A program made the position numbers and the translations under genes. Source: an uncultured Spirochaetaceae bacterium (GTDB lineage: Bacteria > Spirochaetota > Spirochaetia > Sphaerochaetales > Sphaerochaetaceae). Taken from it: a stretch of 64,000 nucleotides of DNA. The notes under the pieces were generated by a model. It was not told the DNA's origin and did no database searches. It saw only the letters and a list, made by a program, of their open reading frames with translations. Shown here piece by piece: positions 24,667 to 33,822 of this stretch. Every line of letters starts with the position of its first letter. Position 1 is the first letter of the stretch. The DNA lies in assembly GCA_944389015.1 (NCBI GenBank), contig CALXKS010000054.1, positions 1 to 64,000 of the forward strand, read 5' to 3'.

Positions 24667-25430
24667 GCCTCCTCCAGCCATTTATGGTCTTCAGCCAGCC
24701 TGTACTCTATAGGATGCCCATTCGTCTTCAAGCGCTGTGTCCACATTATGTATCCATAGTATCCCGGAGCTGTCACCTGGGCATGCTGCAGCCCGGAGTC
24801 TATGCACATCGTATCCCTGTTCGTTACCTTGCAAGCCTCCGTGCCGTACTCTGAGAAGCCATATCCCTGCTCTGGGCTGAATCTGTAATGATAGATCTCC
24901 GGCTCGTCATGGAGATGCGGAGGAAAGCATGCCCAGCTGCCGGGGAAGTTGACTATCTCACCGCAGAAAAGACAGCTGTCAGGATGGGAATCCCAATCGT
25001 AGAATGCCCTTTTGGCACGTTTTGTCTTTCCATCAAGCTTATCGGCATCGACGACTGCCGAGAAAAGCAGATTGCCTGGGGTAATCAGGCGAGGAGTGAA
25101 ATCACGATCATTGTCAGTGCATGCATAGTTGATCTCCGCCGCTCCTTCAGGGCAGAAAAGCTCAACGTCAGTATTTTCCGGAACACTGAGAACAGTAGGC
25201 TCCTCCTCTATCCAGCTTCTGCGCTGAGCACTGTGGCTGTTCCCGTTCCATGAGAAGTCCACAGAACCAGTGCACAGACAGAAGAGATACTCCATATCCG
25301 TCCTGATCCTGAATCTATCACCAGCTTCCAGATAGATGACGCCGAATTCACTTCCCTGGCTAGCTGGATCATCCTTTGTGATATATCGATTACGGCCTTT
25401 ATTGAGAAATCCTTTTGCCAGTCCACCCAT
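24663..25430 (-). CDS. iolB: 5-deoxy-glucuronate isomerase (IolB) family protein
   Basis: Two-domain cupin of the IolB/KduI type, 255 residues. The C-terminal metal site shows in PPHLHDEPEIYHYRFSPEQGYGF (near 168) and in GLQHAQVTAPGYYGYIMW (near 215). IolB converts 5-deoxy-glucuronate to 2-deoxy-5-keto-gluconate in myo-inositol breakdown; the other iol genes are absent here, so the substrate may be another uronate. The start overlaps the regulator gene by 32 nt and has GGAGA 8 nt upstream. Confidence 0.82.
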   Translation of the reverse strand: MGGLAKGFLNKGRNRYITKDDPASQGSEFGVIYLEAGDRFRIRTDMEYLFCLCTGSVDFSWNGNSHSAQRRSWIEEEPTVLSVPENTDVELFCPEGAAEINYACTDNDRDFTPRLITPGNLLFSAVVDADKLDGKTKRAKRAFYDWDSHPDSCLFCGEIVNFPGSWACFPPHLHDEPEIYHYRFSPEQGYGFSEYGTEACKVTNRDTMCIDSGLQHAQVTAPGYYGYIMWTQRLKTNGHPIEYRLAEDHKWLEEA

Positions 25431-26136
25431 TTCTGATATCTCCGAAGTATTCGGGATACTGTCTCTTTATGGACTGTTTATTCCTTTTGATCAGATCATC
25501 TGCAAGATGGCGCTCAAGGACATCACGCATCTGATCAAAATCCCCTTTCTCGTAGCTGTCAATGAGCTCATGATGCTCTCTGATAATCCTGTCCAGCTCA
25601 TTATCCTGATAAATAAGAACCCTGAGCCTGCTGAAGTTTATCAGCTGATCCTGGATTATCCTGTATGCAGGCATCATCCCCGTCGCGATGAAGAAAAGTT
25701 CATGAATCTCGTTGTCAGTCTCAAAAAGTGTCCAGTAATCCCTTTCTTTTGCGCTCTGCTCCTGCACTTCCAAGCATGCGCGCAGCCTGGAAAGCAGTCT
25801 TTCGTCTACACACTTATGCTGTGAGGCCAATGTCATGAGATTCTCAAGCTCCATTATACGCCTGAGGAAGCAGACAGAATCTATCAGCTCCTCATTAAGG
25901 CTCGTAACGATTGTACCGACCTGGGGGATGATCTCCAGGAGATTGAAGTACTGCAGCATAAGGAACGCATTATGGACGGGCGTCCTGCTGCATCCTATCT
26001 CCTTGCAGATCTCAACCTCGCTGATCTTATCCCCAGGCTTCAGGTTGAACATAACCAGATTGTACTCCAGAAGATTACCAATCTGGTTGTTCTCTCTTCT
26101 TGTATTTCTAAGATATGGAATCTCTTTCTCGAACAT
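25399..26136 (-). CDS. GntR family (FadR/FCD) transcriptional regulator
   Basis: 245 residues. The N-terminal winged helix (IGNLLEYNLVMFNLKPGDKISEVEICKEIGCSRTPVHNAFLMLQYFNLLEI) is followed by an FCD ligand-binding domain with metal-site residues in FETDNEIHELFFIATG and IREHHELID. FCD regulators bind sugar acids or carboxylates. It sits inside the TRAP-iolB-rpe operon and probably represses it; the 18-bp palindrome at 28994 is a candidate target. Confidence 0.88.
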   Translation of the reverse strand: MFEKEIPYLRNTRRENNQIGNLLEYNLVMFNLKPGDKISEVEICKEIGCSRTPVHNAFLMLQYFNLLEIIPQVGTIVTSLNEELIDSVCFLRRIMELENLMTLASQHKCVDERLLSRLRACLEVQEQSAKERDYWTLFETDNEIHELFFIATGMMPAYRIIQDQLINFSRLRVLIYQDNELDRIIREHHELIDSYEKGDFDQMRDVLERHLADDLIKRNKQSIKRQYPEYFGDIRNGWTGKRISQ

Positions 26137-26153
26137 TTGCCTCAGATTTTAGT

Positions 26154-27443
26154 CTATCCCAGCAACGACGGCAACCATGTACCGATTGGAGGGAATACGG
26201 AAAGAAGTATCAGCATTCCGAAAAGCGGTATATAGAATGGGCCCATCGCCTTCACTATCCTCTTGAAGCTTATTCCCGCTATATCCGCAGAAATGAAGAG
26301 CGTGATGCCGAATGGCGGAGTATTGAGGCCAAGCATGAGGTTGAGAACCATGACAAGTCCGAAGTACAGTGGATCGATTCCCATAGCATTGGAAGCCTGA
26401 AGAAGAACAGGGCCGAATACCATGATAGCCGCAATCGATTCCATGAAGCATCCTACGATGAGAAGGAAGATATTCACGACGAACATGAAGACTACAGGAT
26501 TCGATGTGAACGACACCATGAACTCAGCGATAGTATTGTTGAGACCGGAGCGTGCAAGAACCCATCCATAGAATGCAGCCGCAGCTGTAACAAAGCCGAT
26601 TGATGCTGTATCGCGGGCTGTCTCCTTGAGAATCTGCACAAAGAGCTTGAACGGCATCTCTCTGTAGACAAGCGTCGATATGATGAGCGCGTACACAGTT
26701 GCTACTACAGCAGCCTCTGTTGTCGTGAACCATCCGGACCAGATTCCAACAAGAAGAATCACAGGTGTAAGAAGAGGAATGAGAGCAAGCTTGAATGCAT
26801 CCCAGAACTCCTTAAAGGTCGGGAATGGCCTTCTCGGGTAGTTCTTCTTACGGGCATAGACGATGACCATAGCCATCATTGCAAGTGTCATGAGGATACC
26901 TGGAACAACACCACCCATGAAGAGAGAACCTACAGACACACCGCTTATCGTCGAGTACATGACCATAGGAACAGATGGCGGGAAAATAGGTCCGATTGTG
27001 GATGAAGCCGCAGTTGCAGCTGCCGAGAAATCGGGATCATAGCCTGCATCGATCATAGCCTTGATCTCAATCGCACCAAGACCTGCTGCATCGGATACAG
27101 CTGTTCCAGACATTCCTGCGAAAAGAAGCGATGCGAAGATATTGGTATGTCCAAGACCGCCAGGAAGCCAGCCTACAGTGACGTTAGCGAAATCGAAGAT
27201 CCTCTTTGTGATGCTAGATCCGTTCATCAGCTTCGCAGCAAGGATGAAGAGAGGGATTGAAAGCAGCAGGAAGTTCGTAAGGCTGCTGTTCATCTTAAGA
27301 GGCATAGAGAAGAGCATGAACCATGAGTTTATGCTTCCCATATTGACCATATAGCCAAGGCACCCGACTACGCAAAGCGAAATTCCGACAGGAAGACCGA
27401 GTGCAAGAAGTATGATAAGACCACCAGTAAGAATAAACGTCAT
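26154..27443 (-). CDS. dctM: TRAP transporter large permease DctM
   Basis: Membrane subunit with about 12 transmembrane segments, 429 residues, driving sodium-coupled uptake of the acid delivered by the DctP protein. Typical stretches include FDFANVTVGWLPGGLGHTNIFASLLFAGMSGTAVSDAAGLG (near residue 88) and PPSVPMVMYSTISGVSVG (near 152). The start overlaps the dctQ stop by one base (TAATG). Confidence 0.93.
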   Translation of the reverse strand: MTFILTGGLIILLALGLPVGISLCVVGCLGYMVNMGSINSWFMLFSMPLKMNSSLTNFLLLSIPLFILAAKLMNGSSITKRIFDFANVTVGWLPGGLGHTNIFASLLFAGMSGTAVSDAAGLGAIEIKAMIDAGYDPDFSAAATAASSTIGPIFPPSVPMVMYSTISGVSVGSLFMGGVVPGILMTLAMMAMVIVYARKKNYPRRPFPTFKEFWDAFKLALIPLLTPVILLVGIWSGWFTTTEAAVVATVYALIISTLVYREMPFKLFVQILKETARDTASIGFVTAAAAFYGWVLARSGLNNTIAEFMVSFTSNPVVFMFVVNIFLLIVGCFMESIAAIMVFGPVLLQASNAMGIDPLYFGLVMVLNLMLGLNTPPFGITLFISADIAGISFKRIVKAMGPFYIPLFGMLILLSVFPPIGTWLPSLLG

Positions 27444-27916
27444 TATTTCACCTCCCCATTATTTCTGAATCTTGTAACTGTTACTATGATGGAGGCAAGA
27501 AGCATCAGCACAGAACCGATAGACATTATCAGATAGACATATCCATATGTAAGGAACTCAACAGAAGGAATCGAGACTGACCATTCTGTCATTGTTCTGT
27601 TGATACATCCGTAAATAAGCGTGATTTCAAAGAAGAATGTAAGGATGTCGCAGATAGTATCCACGATCATTGCGACAGTGCGGTTCTTGATAGATTCCCT
27701 GATGAACTCGATGCGCATCAGAGTCCCGTCAAGAAGCAGAAGAGGAAGACCGATGAAGACAATTGCAGTGAATGCCGATCTGCCGACTTCTGTTGTCCAT
27801 GTTGCTGGAATATGGAAAAGCATACGTGCAGGAATCTGGAAAAGGACAGCGAATGCCAGAATGAACACCAGGACTGCAAGTATGTATTCAAGTATCGTTA
27901 TGACTTTCTTTATCAT
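27443..27916 (-). CDS. dctQ: TRAP transporter small permease DctQ
   Basis: Four-helix subunit of 157 residues that holds the DctM channel to the binding protein. The motif PATWTTEVGRSAFTAIVFIGLPLLLLDG near residue 38 is diagnostic of DctQ. ATG 27916 is chosen because GGAG lies 7 nt upstream; a longer frame runs 15 codons into the hairpin region. Confidence 0.88.
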   Translation of the reverse strand: MIKKVITILEYILAVLVFILAFAVLFQIPARMLFHIPATWTTEVGRSAFTAIVFIGLPLLLLDGTLMRIEFIRESIKNRTVAMIVDTICDILTFFFEITLIYGCINRTMTEWSVSIPSVEFLTYGYVYLIMSIGSVLMLLASIIVTVTRFRNNGEVK

Positions 27917-27932
27917 AGAAAACTCCAAATAA

Positions 27933-27960
27933 TGCCATCCGCCAGAGACTGGCGGTGGCA
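27933..27960 (-). terminator. Hairpin between dctP and dctQ
   Basis: TGCCA-C-CGCCAG/CTGGCG-G-ATGGCA arms with a TCT loop, followed on the minus strand by TTATTTGG. Probably a partial terminator or stability element favouring dctP expression. Confidence 0.65.
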
Positions 27961-27989
27961 ATTGTAGAAATAGATCAAGGGGCTTAATC

Positions 27990-28976
27990 TCAGAGGTCGA
28001 CGATTATCTCCATGAGACCTGGCTTCCAGTTCGCAGCTGCATACTCTGCTACTACAGGCTCTGCGATAGCAAGGAATTCAGCATTCTCTGGCTCGATGAC
28101 TTCCATACCATTCTCTGCAAGAAGCTCGATATATGTTGCATCCGGATCAGGATACTCAGCTGTTACCTCTGCTGCAGCCTCTTCCCATGCTGTTGCGATA
28201 AGCTGCTGGTCCTCTTCTGTAAGAGTGTTGAACCAGAGCTCAGATGTGATATATCTGGCTACAGTATGGATATGGTTGGAAAGAACGAGGTACTTCTGTG
28301 CTTCATAGTACTTGTAAGCATAGATTGTCTCTGGCGGGTTCTCCTCAGCATCGACAGTACCAGTCTTGAGAGCCATGTAGAGCTCTGAGAAGTCTACGAT
28401 TGTCGGGCTTGCGCCAAGGGCTTCGAATACAGCGATTCTCTCAGGCATCGAAGGAAGGCGGAACTTGAGTCCTGCAAGATCCTGCGGATGGATGATTGGG
28501 ATGTTTGCTGTGATCATTCTTGCACCGCGGTAGAACCAGCTATGTGTTATGATTCCTGTCTTCTCTCTTGTCTCCTCGAAAATCTGCGGGCCATACTCAG
28601 TCATGAACTTGATGAAGTGGTCCTTGTCCCTGAAAAGATACGGAGCCTCAACAATCGTGTATTCCGGAGCATAGTATGTCCAGTCCTCGAAAGCCATTGC
28701 ACCCATCTCGATCGTTCCAGCCTTGAGGCCTTCACAGATCTCCCTTACTGTGCCGAGAGCACCGCTTGGGTGGATAACAACCGTGATGCGTCCATCGGAA
28801 GCTGTCTCAACCTTATCCTTGAATTTCACCATTACTTCATGGACAGGTCCTTCCGGAGCAAATGTCGAAGCAACGTTTATGGTGTACTTCCTTCCACCTT
28901 CCGAGCTTCCTCCTGCAAATACGGAAGCAAGACAGATCATACTGACCAAAAGAATCAACAGAGCTCTTTTCTTCAT
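27990..28976 (-). CDS. dctP: TRAP transporter substrate-binding protein DctP
   Basis: Periplasmic binding protein, 328 residues. Signal peptide MKKRALLILLVSMICLASVFAGG; the mature part opens GRKYTINVASTFAPEGPVHEVM. Carboxylate-binding features include the Arg in LAGLKFRLPSMPERIAVFEALGASPTIVDFSELYMALKTGTVDAEENPPETIY. Family members bind C4-dicarboxylates, sugar acids or glucuronate; the iolB and rpe neighbours favour a sugar acid. The start at 28976 follows GGAGGAG; first gene of the operon. Confidence 0.93.
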   Translation of the reverse strand: MKKRALLILLVSMICLASVFAGGSSEGGRKYTINVASTFAPEGPVHEVMVKFKDKVETASDGRITVVIHPSGALGTVREICEGLKAGTIEMGAMAFEDWTYYAPEYTIVEAPYLFRDKDHFIKFMTEYGPQIFEETREKTGIITHSWFYRGARMITANIPIIHPQDLAGLKFRLPSMPERIAVFEALGASPTIVDFSELYMALKTGTVDAEENPPETIYAYKYYEAQKYLVLSNHIHTVARYITSELWFNTLTEEDQQLIATAWEEAAAEVTAEYPDPDATYIELLAENGMEVIEPENAEFLAIAEPVVAEYAAANWKPGLMEIIVDL

Positions 28977-28993
28977 TATTCTCCTCCACATGT

Positions 28994-29011
28994 ATTCTAG
29001 CATGCTAGAAT
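28994..29011. promoter_or_regulatory. 18-bp perfect palindrome, candidate operator of dctPQM-gntR-iolB-rpe
   Basis: ATTCTAGCATGCTAGAAT lies between the predicted dctP transcription start and its ribosome binding site, a position for a roadblock repressor. Confidence 0.6.
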
Positions 29012-29023
29012 GGTAATGCAAGA

Positions 29024-29029
29024 ATTATA
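29024..29029 (-). promoter_or_regulatory. -10 box of the dctP promoter
   Basis: TATAAT on the minus strand, about 48 nt before dctP. The best -35-like TTGACG lies 21 bp upstream, too far for a standard promoter, so an activator or another start is possible. Confidence 0.4.
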
Positions 29030-29116
29030 TTCACCTGTAAAACTATTATCCGTCAAGTTTTTTCTTTTCGGAAGAATAAAAAAAGAAAGTACAATATTTC
29101 TCAGGAGGATTACCGT

Positions 29117-29728
29117 ATGAAAATCACATGGATCGGGCACTCATGCTTCAGGATTGAGGAGGATGGATACTCGATCATCATAGACCCATATGAAGATGGA
29201 TCGGTACCAGGATTGGCAGAGGTCAGGGAGACAGCGGATGCTGTTATCTGCACACACGAGCATGGTGACCACAATTTCAGGGATGGAGTGAAGATAAAAG
29301 CATCAGGCAGGGCTCCCCTCTCCGTAGAGGCTATCGAGACATTCCATGATGATGCAGCGGGAACAAAGCGAGGAAAGAACAGAATCTATATAATAACCGG
29401 AAAGAATGCAAAGATTGCACATATGGGTGATCTCGGATGTCTTCCCCCGGAAAGCGGCAAACTGAAGGACCTTGATGCAATATTGATTCCTGTAGGCGGT
29501 TTCTACACAATAGATGGGAAAACAGCTGCATCAACCATCAAAGAGCTTCAGCCTCGTGTGGCAATACCGATGCACTTCAAAGGCGATTGCTTTGGATTCG
29601 ATGTCCTATCATCTGAGAAAGATTTCATATCATGCTTCAAAAATGCCATCCATCTTGATAGAAGCACTATTGATACAGATGAAAGCTTCGATTCCACAGC
29701 AGTTGTACTGAAACCAGCGAATGCATAA
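29117..29728 (+). CDS. Metallo-beta-lactamase-fold hydrolase (UPF0173-like)
   Basis: 203-residue metal-dependent hydrolase. MKITWIGHSCFRIEEDGYSIIIDPY is the opening of the UPF0173/UlaG-like group and THEHGDHN (residues 46-53) is the metal-binding motif; later ligands fall in AHMGDLG and AIPMHFKGD. AGGAGG precedes the ATG by 7 nt. It diverges from the TRAP operon, and its substrate is unknown. A TACAAT -10-like box lies about 25 nt upstream. Confidence 0.85.
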   Translation: MKITWIGHSCFRIEEDGYSIIIDPYEDGSVPGLAEVRETADAVICTHEHGDHNFRDGVKIKASGRAPLSVEAIETFHDDAAGTKRGKNRIYIITGKNAKIAHMGDLGCLPPESGKLKDLDAILIPVGGFYTIDGKTAASTIKELQPRVAIPMHFKGDCFGFDVLSSEKDFISCFKNAIHLDRSTIDTDESFDSTAVVLKPANA

Positions 29729-29738
29729 GAACAGATAA

Positions 29739-29762
29739 GGCAGCCGAATCAGATCAGCTGCC
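29739..29762. terminator. Hairpin between the convergent hydrolase and asd genes
   Basis: GGCAGC/GCTGCC arms around a 12-nt loop, 11 nt after the hydrolase stop and 21 nt before the asd stop. No long T-run; moderate support. Confidence 0.45.
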
Positions 29763-29782
29763 CTATTTCCGTACACTCTGGA

Positions 29783-30805
29783 TTATCTCAGACCGAACCG
29801 TGTGACAAACGCCTCTGCGTTCTGTATGGACCCGCCTGCGGCTCCTTTCACGATATTGTTGACGAGGAGCACAAAACCGATCTTCCCGTTCTTCTTCTTG
29901 AGCCTTCCGGTATATACAACCATTCCCTTCGGAGTTCCCCAGAAAGCATATTTAGGCTGAGGGAATGTAGGTTCAGATGAGTATACAACAGGCTGGGCTG
30001 GCGTTGAAGGAAGATCATTGGCTTCCTTGAAGTTCTCCCAGGCACTGATGACATCATCGATCTCCACATCCTTCTCGAAATCGAGCCATACGGTCTCAAG
30101 ATGACCAAACATGACAGGAACACGAACTGTATATGCATATACATCGGGATCGATTGAGAGGATCTTCTTTATCTCCTTCTCGATCTTCTCCTCCTCGCCT
30201 CCGATATACGGGATGCAGTTATCTGTGATATCAAAGGAGGAAAGACCCGGGTAGCCTGCTCCGGATACACTCTGATAGCTGTTGATCGTTATCGTCTTGA
30301 TACCGAACTTCCTCAGAGGAGCCAATGCCATAGCAAGGCCAGTAGTGACGCAGTTTGCATTCGTGACGCAGAAACCTGTCTGGGGATATCCCTGATTCCT
30401 TATAAGCTCCAGCTGCTCGGAATTCGTCTCAGGGATGAGGATCGGAACATCCTTGTCATAGCGCATTGCAGCTGCATTGGAGAACACATAGAAGCCATTT
30501 GCTCTCATCTGAGGCTCTGCCTCTCTAGCGACAGCGGCAGGAAGGGCTGAGAACACGATCTGCACTCCCTCCTTCTTCATAGCTTCGAAGTTGAACTCCC
30601 TGACTTCCATATCCCTTAGGACTTCAGGCATCTCAAAGGGCATTACCCAATGGACTGTGGCAGCATACTTCTGCCCCACCCTTGCAGCAGAGGCTGTGAC
30701 ATAGCTGAGCTCGAACCAGGGATGATCGGAGAGCATCCACATGAAAACCTGTCCAACCGCACCTGTAGCACCAATAACCGCAACCTTGAATTTTCTGTTC
30801 TCCAT
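29783..30805 (-). CDS. asd: Aspartate-semialdehyde dehydrogenase (archaeal/eukaryotic type)
   Basis: NADPH-dependent reduction of aspartyl phosphate to aspartate semialdehyde, the branch point to Met, Thr, Lys and cell-wall precursors. 340 residues. GATGAVGQVFMWML (12-25) is the NADP-binding loop, TNANCVTTG contains the catalytic Cys, SVSGAGYPG and MFGHLETVW complete the active site. The pattern is that of the archaeal/yeast branch. Single gene after ppk, separated by 64 nt containing an inverted repeat (30815-30839) that covers its ribosome binding site. Confidence 0.93.
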   Translation of the reverse strand: MENRKFKVAVIGATGAVGQVFMWMLSDHPWFELSYVTASAARVGQKYAATVHWVMPFEMPEVLRDMEVREFNFEAMKKEGVQIVFSALPAAVAREAEPQMRANGFYVFSNAAAMRYDKDVPILIPETNSEQLELIRNQGYPQTGFCVTNANCVTTGLAMALAPLRKFGIKTITINSYQSVSGAGYPGLSSFDITDNCIPYIGGEEEKIEKEIKKILSIDPDVYAYTVRVPVMFGHLETVWLDFEKDVEIDDVISAWENFKEANDLPSTPAQPVVYSSEPTFPQPKYAFWGTPKGMVVYTGRLKKKNGKIGFVLLVNNIVKGAAGGSIQNAEAFVTRFGLR

Positions 30806-30814
30806 ACTACGCGC

Positions 30815-30839
30815 TATCCTTATAATTTAGCGAAGGATA
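30815..30839. repeat. Inverted repeat in the asd leader
   Basis: TATCCTT and AAGGATA, 7-bp perfect arms 11 nt apart. The arm nearer the gene includes AAGGA, the likely ribosome binding site, so folding could mask it. Confidence 0.4.
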
Positions 30840-30869
30840 TCCCCTTTGGAATATCTTGTGCAATATTCT

Positions 30870-32921
30870 TCAGTTCCCTGAATGGAAATATCCCAGAAAA
30901 AGCTCCTGCGAGTTTATCGGTTCAGGGATTCTCGGCACAGCTGTATACTGCCCATTGTTTTCAAGAACCCTTCCTTTGACATTGTCATTCAGCATGTACT
31001 CAAGCATGCCGCGTATCGTCTTCTTTATCTCTGGATCGAGAACCGGAGTCGCTATCTCAACGCGCCTGTCCACATTCCTGGTCATAAGATCCGCAGAGGA
31101 GATGAACATATCACCAGAACCGAATGAGTATATCCTTGAGTGCTCGAGGAAACGGCCCACGATGCTCTTTACGGATATATTCTCGGTCAGTCCCGGAACA
31201 CCCGGCAGCAGGCAGCAGATTCCCCTGATGATAAGCCTGACACGCACGCCTTTGACAGATGCTTCAACAAGCTTATCTATCATCTCCTTATCAGAGAGGG
31301 AGTTCATCTTGCATGTAATCGATCCTTCGGAGCCTTTGCTTATCTCCTTATCGATTGCCTTGATGATTCCCTGCTTGAGCGTGAATGGAGCTACAAGCAG
31401 CCTTCTGTACTCTGAATCCACTGTCATGGTGGCAAGGTTTCTGAAGAAGGCTACACCATCCTGCCCGATATCCTTATCGGATGTTATGATGTTCAGATCG
31501 GTATACTGCTTTGCAGTGCTTTCATTGTAATTGCCCGTTCCAAGGTGGGTGATGTATCTTACCTTCCCTTTGTCGCGGAGGACTATCGAGATGATCTTCG
31601 AATGGACTTTGTAATTCTCCACTCCGTAGAAGACTGTGCATCCAGCCTCCTGGAGCTGCTTGGCGTACGAGAGGTTCGACTCCTCGTCAAAGCGGGCACA
31701 GAGCTCCATGACAACAGAGACATCCTTGCCGTTCTCGGCAGCACGGACGAGAGACTGGACTATCCTCGAATGGCTGGCAAGGCGGTATATCGTTATCTTG
31801 ATATTATTCACCCTTGGATCATCTGCGCACTCATCCAGGAGCCACAGAAGAGGATCCATCGACTGGAACGGGTATGAAAGGAAGATATCCCTGCGGAGAG
31901 CTGTATCGATCATTGTCCCCTTCTGAAGCGTTGAGGAGACCGATCCCTTGAAGGCCGGATACCTTAAGGATGGTCTTACAGCCGCAGGAAAATAATCATC
32001 AAGGGAGAACATGTACTTATAGGAGAAACAGCCCCCCACAATGAAGACCTGGTTCTTCTTTATGCCAAGATGCTTTATAAGGAAGGACTTCAGCTCCTCG
32101 GACTCGGTATTCATCTCAAGGCGAACTGCCGCAAGGCTTCCTCTGGACTCCACCTTGTTGCGGATGAGCTTGGAGAAGTCGAAATCATATTCGATATCAG
32201 CATCCTCGACAGTTGCCTCGAAATCCGCCTTGCGCGTAATCCTGACAAGGGCCTTCTCCTTGATATGGCATGAAGGGAAGAGGGAGTCTCCGAAAAGATA
32301 GAGAAGCTCCTCTGCGGGTATCAGCTTCACCTTCTTGCAGCCTGGAATCGGGATAAGGGGCTCTACGCGCATGCCCATCGAGACTACGCCGAACATATCG
32401 CGGCCATCACGCTCAAGCCGGAGGACCAGATACAGCCTCTGGTTCTCGAATCTGATCATCGGGTGCTTTGCATCGAGGATAAGAGGGGACAGGAACGGAA
32501 CGATGTTCTCCTGGAAATACGCGAATGACTTTGTCTTCTGCGTATCTGTCATGCTTCCATGGAGAATTATCTCAACACCGGCCTTCTTCAGCTCTTTCCT
32601 AAGCTTAGAGAAGGTCTCATCCGACTTCTTATAATATGCAGGCAGCATGCCGAGGATAGCATCTATCTGATCACGTGCAGACATACCCGTCTTATTGTCT
32701 ATATAGTCTGGACTGTGGAGTTCCAGATTCAGCAGAGAACCAAGGCGCACCCTGACGAACTCATCAAGATTCGAGATGAAGATCGAAAGGAAGCGGCAGC
32801 GCTCGAGAAGAGGATTCTCCTGATCCCTTGCCTGATCAAGAACCCTGTCATCGAACTGGAGCCATGAATATTCTCTGTTGATATATGGTGCACAGATGCA
32901 CCTGGATTTCTCCTTAGCCAT
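30870..32921 (-). CDS. ppk: Polyphosphate kinase
   Basis: Reversibly builds polyphosphate from the ATP gamma-phosphate. 683 residues, family length. The N-terminal domain opens YINREYSWLQFDDRVLDQA; the catalytic domain has the phosphorylated His in NYKVHSKIISI (near 433) and YITHLGTGNYNESTAKQYTDL, and the second conserved stretch VRLIIRGICCLLPGVPGLTENI. It overlaps the ppx gene by 8 nt, so the two are co-expressed. Confidence 0.95.
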   Translation of the reverse strand: MAKEKSRCICAPYINREYSWLQFDDRVLDQARDQENPLLERCRFLSIFISNLDEFVRVRLGSLLNLELHSPDYIDNKTGMSARDQIDAILGMLPAYYKKSDETFSKLRKELKKAGVEIILHGSMTDTQKTKSFAYFQENIVPFLSPLILDAKHPMIRFENQRLYLVLRLERDGRDMFGVVSMGMRVEPLIPIPGCKKVKLIPAEELLYLFGDSLFPSCHIKEKALVRITRKADFEATVEDADIEYDFDFSKLIRNKVESRGSLAAVRLEMNTESEELKSFLIKHLGIKKNQVFIVGGCFSYKYMFSLDDYFPAAVRPSLRYPAFKGSVSSTLQKGTMIDTALRRDIFLSYPFQSMDPLLWLLDECADDPRVNNIKITIYRLASHSRIVQSLVRAAENGKDVSVVMELCARFDEESNLSYAKQLQEAGCTVFYGVENYKVHSKIISIVLRDKGKVRYITHLGTGNYNESTAKQYTDLNIITSDKDIGQDGVAFFRNLATMTVDSEYRRLLVAPFTLKQGIIKAIDKEISKGSEGSITCKMNSLSDKEMIDKLVEASVKGVRVRLIIRGICCLLPGVPGLTENISVKSIVGRFLEHSRIYSFGSGDMFISSADLMTRNVDRRVEIATPVLDPEIKKTIRGMLEYMLNDNVKGRVLENNGQYTAVPRIPEPINSQELFLGYFHSGN

Positions 32922-33819
32922 TTATTTCCTCCATCAGAAGTCTCAGATAGCCCTCTTTGACTCCCTTGCCTGAGATTATCAATTCGTCTGCGCTGAAGTA
33001 TTTAGCAACTGTGCATGCAAGCACCGCAGAGGGAATAAGCAGATGGGCCTTCTCCGGTGCATTCTTTATCAGAAGGGATGAACCATCATCTGATGATGCA
33101 AGATATGAGATCAGCCTCTTCAGCTTCTTCCTCTTCATTACCCGCAGCGCGGAATCAGGTATCCCGTAGAAATCCGAATAGACGCTGTACAGCGCCTCGC
33201 AGTTGCTTCCTATCAGTACCAGATGCCCGAAGCCAGCACCCGGATATACAAGCTCCCGGGAAAGAACCTTCTTTATCTCTTTCCGCATTTCACGGATCTC
33301 ATCCTCATCCGGATACAGAGATGATGAGAATCTTCTCAGCGTCACAGGGCCGATCGGAAGGGAGAACATATTCTCCATATCCTCCTCTTCCAGATCCGCA
33401 AGCTCCGCAGTTGCCCCTCCTATATCCAGCAGGAGGGCATCCCCCAGAGATGCATATTCCCTATTCGCCTCTGCATCTGCGTAGGCCTCCTCCTTTCCGT
33501 TCAGGATATCGAAGGAGAGCCCTGTCGATTGATAGACAGCCTCCTGGATCTCCGCATAGTTCGAAACAAGCCTCATCGAAGCCGTAGCTATAAGAACAAT
33601 CCTGTCAGAGCCGACCTTCCTGGCGGCATCCTCCAGATACCTTACAGCCTCGATGACCTTCTCTATTCCTCTGCCGGAGAGCTTCCCTTTCTTTGACATG
33701 TAATCAACAAGTGAGACTGAGCGCCTGAGACCTATCATCGGCTCAATACGCTCACGGGAAACCTCTGCAACAAGAAGAGAGAGTGCTGTGCTTGAGAAAT
33801 CCATTATGGCTATCTTCAT
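32914..33819 (-). CDS. ppx: Ppx/GppA phosphatase family protein
   Basis: 301 residues of the exopolyphosphatase/pppGpp phosphatase superfamily (actin-like fold), which removes terminal phosphates from polyphosphate or pppGpp. The catalytic Glu region is ILNGKEEAYADAE near 110 and the second phosphate loop LLLDIGGATAELADL near 128. The usual first loop D(I/V)GSNS reads DFSSTALSLLV here, a divergence. Only the N-terminal catalytic half is present. It lies 3 nt after the phosphofructokinase gene. Confidence 0.85.
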   Translation of the reverse strand: MKIAIMDFSSTALSLLVAEVSRERIEPMIGLRRSVSLVDYMSKKGKLSGRGIEKVIEAVRYLEDAARKVGSDRIVLIATASMRLVSNYAEIQEAVYQSTGLSFDILNGKEEAYADAEANREYASLGDALLLDIGGATAELADLEEEDMENMFSLPIGPVTLRRFSSSLYPDEDEIREMRKEIKKVLSRELVYPGAGFGHLVLIGSNCEALYSVYSDFYGIPDSALRVMKRKKLKRLISYLASSDDGSSLLIKNAPEKAHLLIPSAVLACTVAKYFSADELIISGKGVKEGYLRLLMEEING

Positions 33820-33822
33820 GCT

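Noticed and set aside
23956-28976. Complete myo-inositol catabolic operon
   Set aside because: Only the iolB-type gene is present; dehydrogenase, dehydratase, kinase and hydrolase genes are missing.
30856-31530. 224-codon open frame opposite ppk
   Set aside because: Antisense to the conserved ppk catalytic domain and without any recognisable product.
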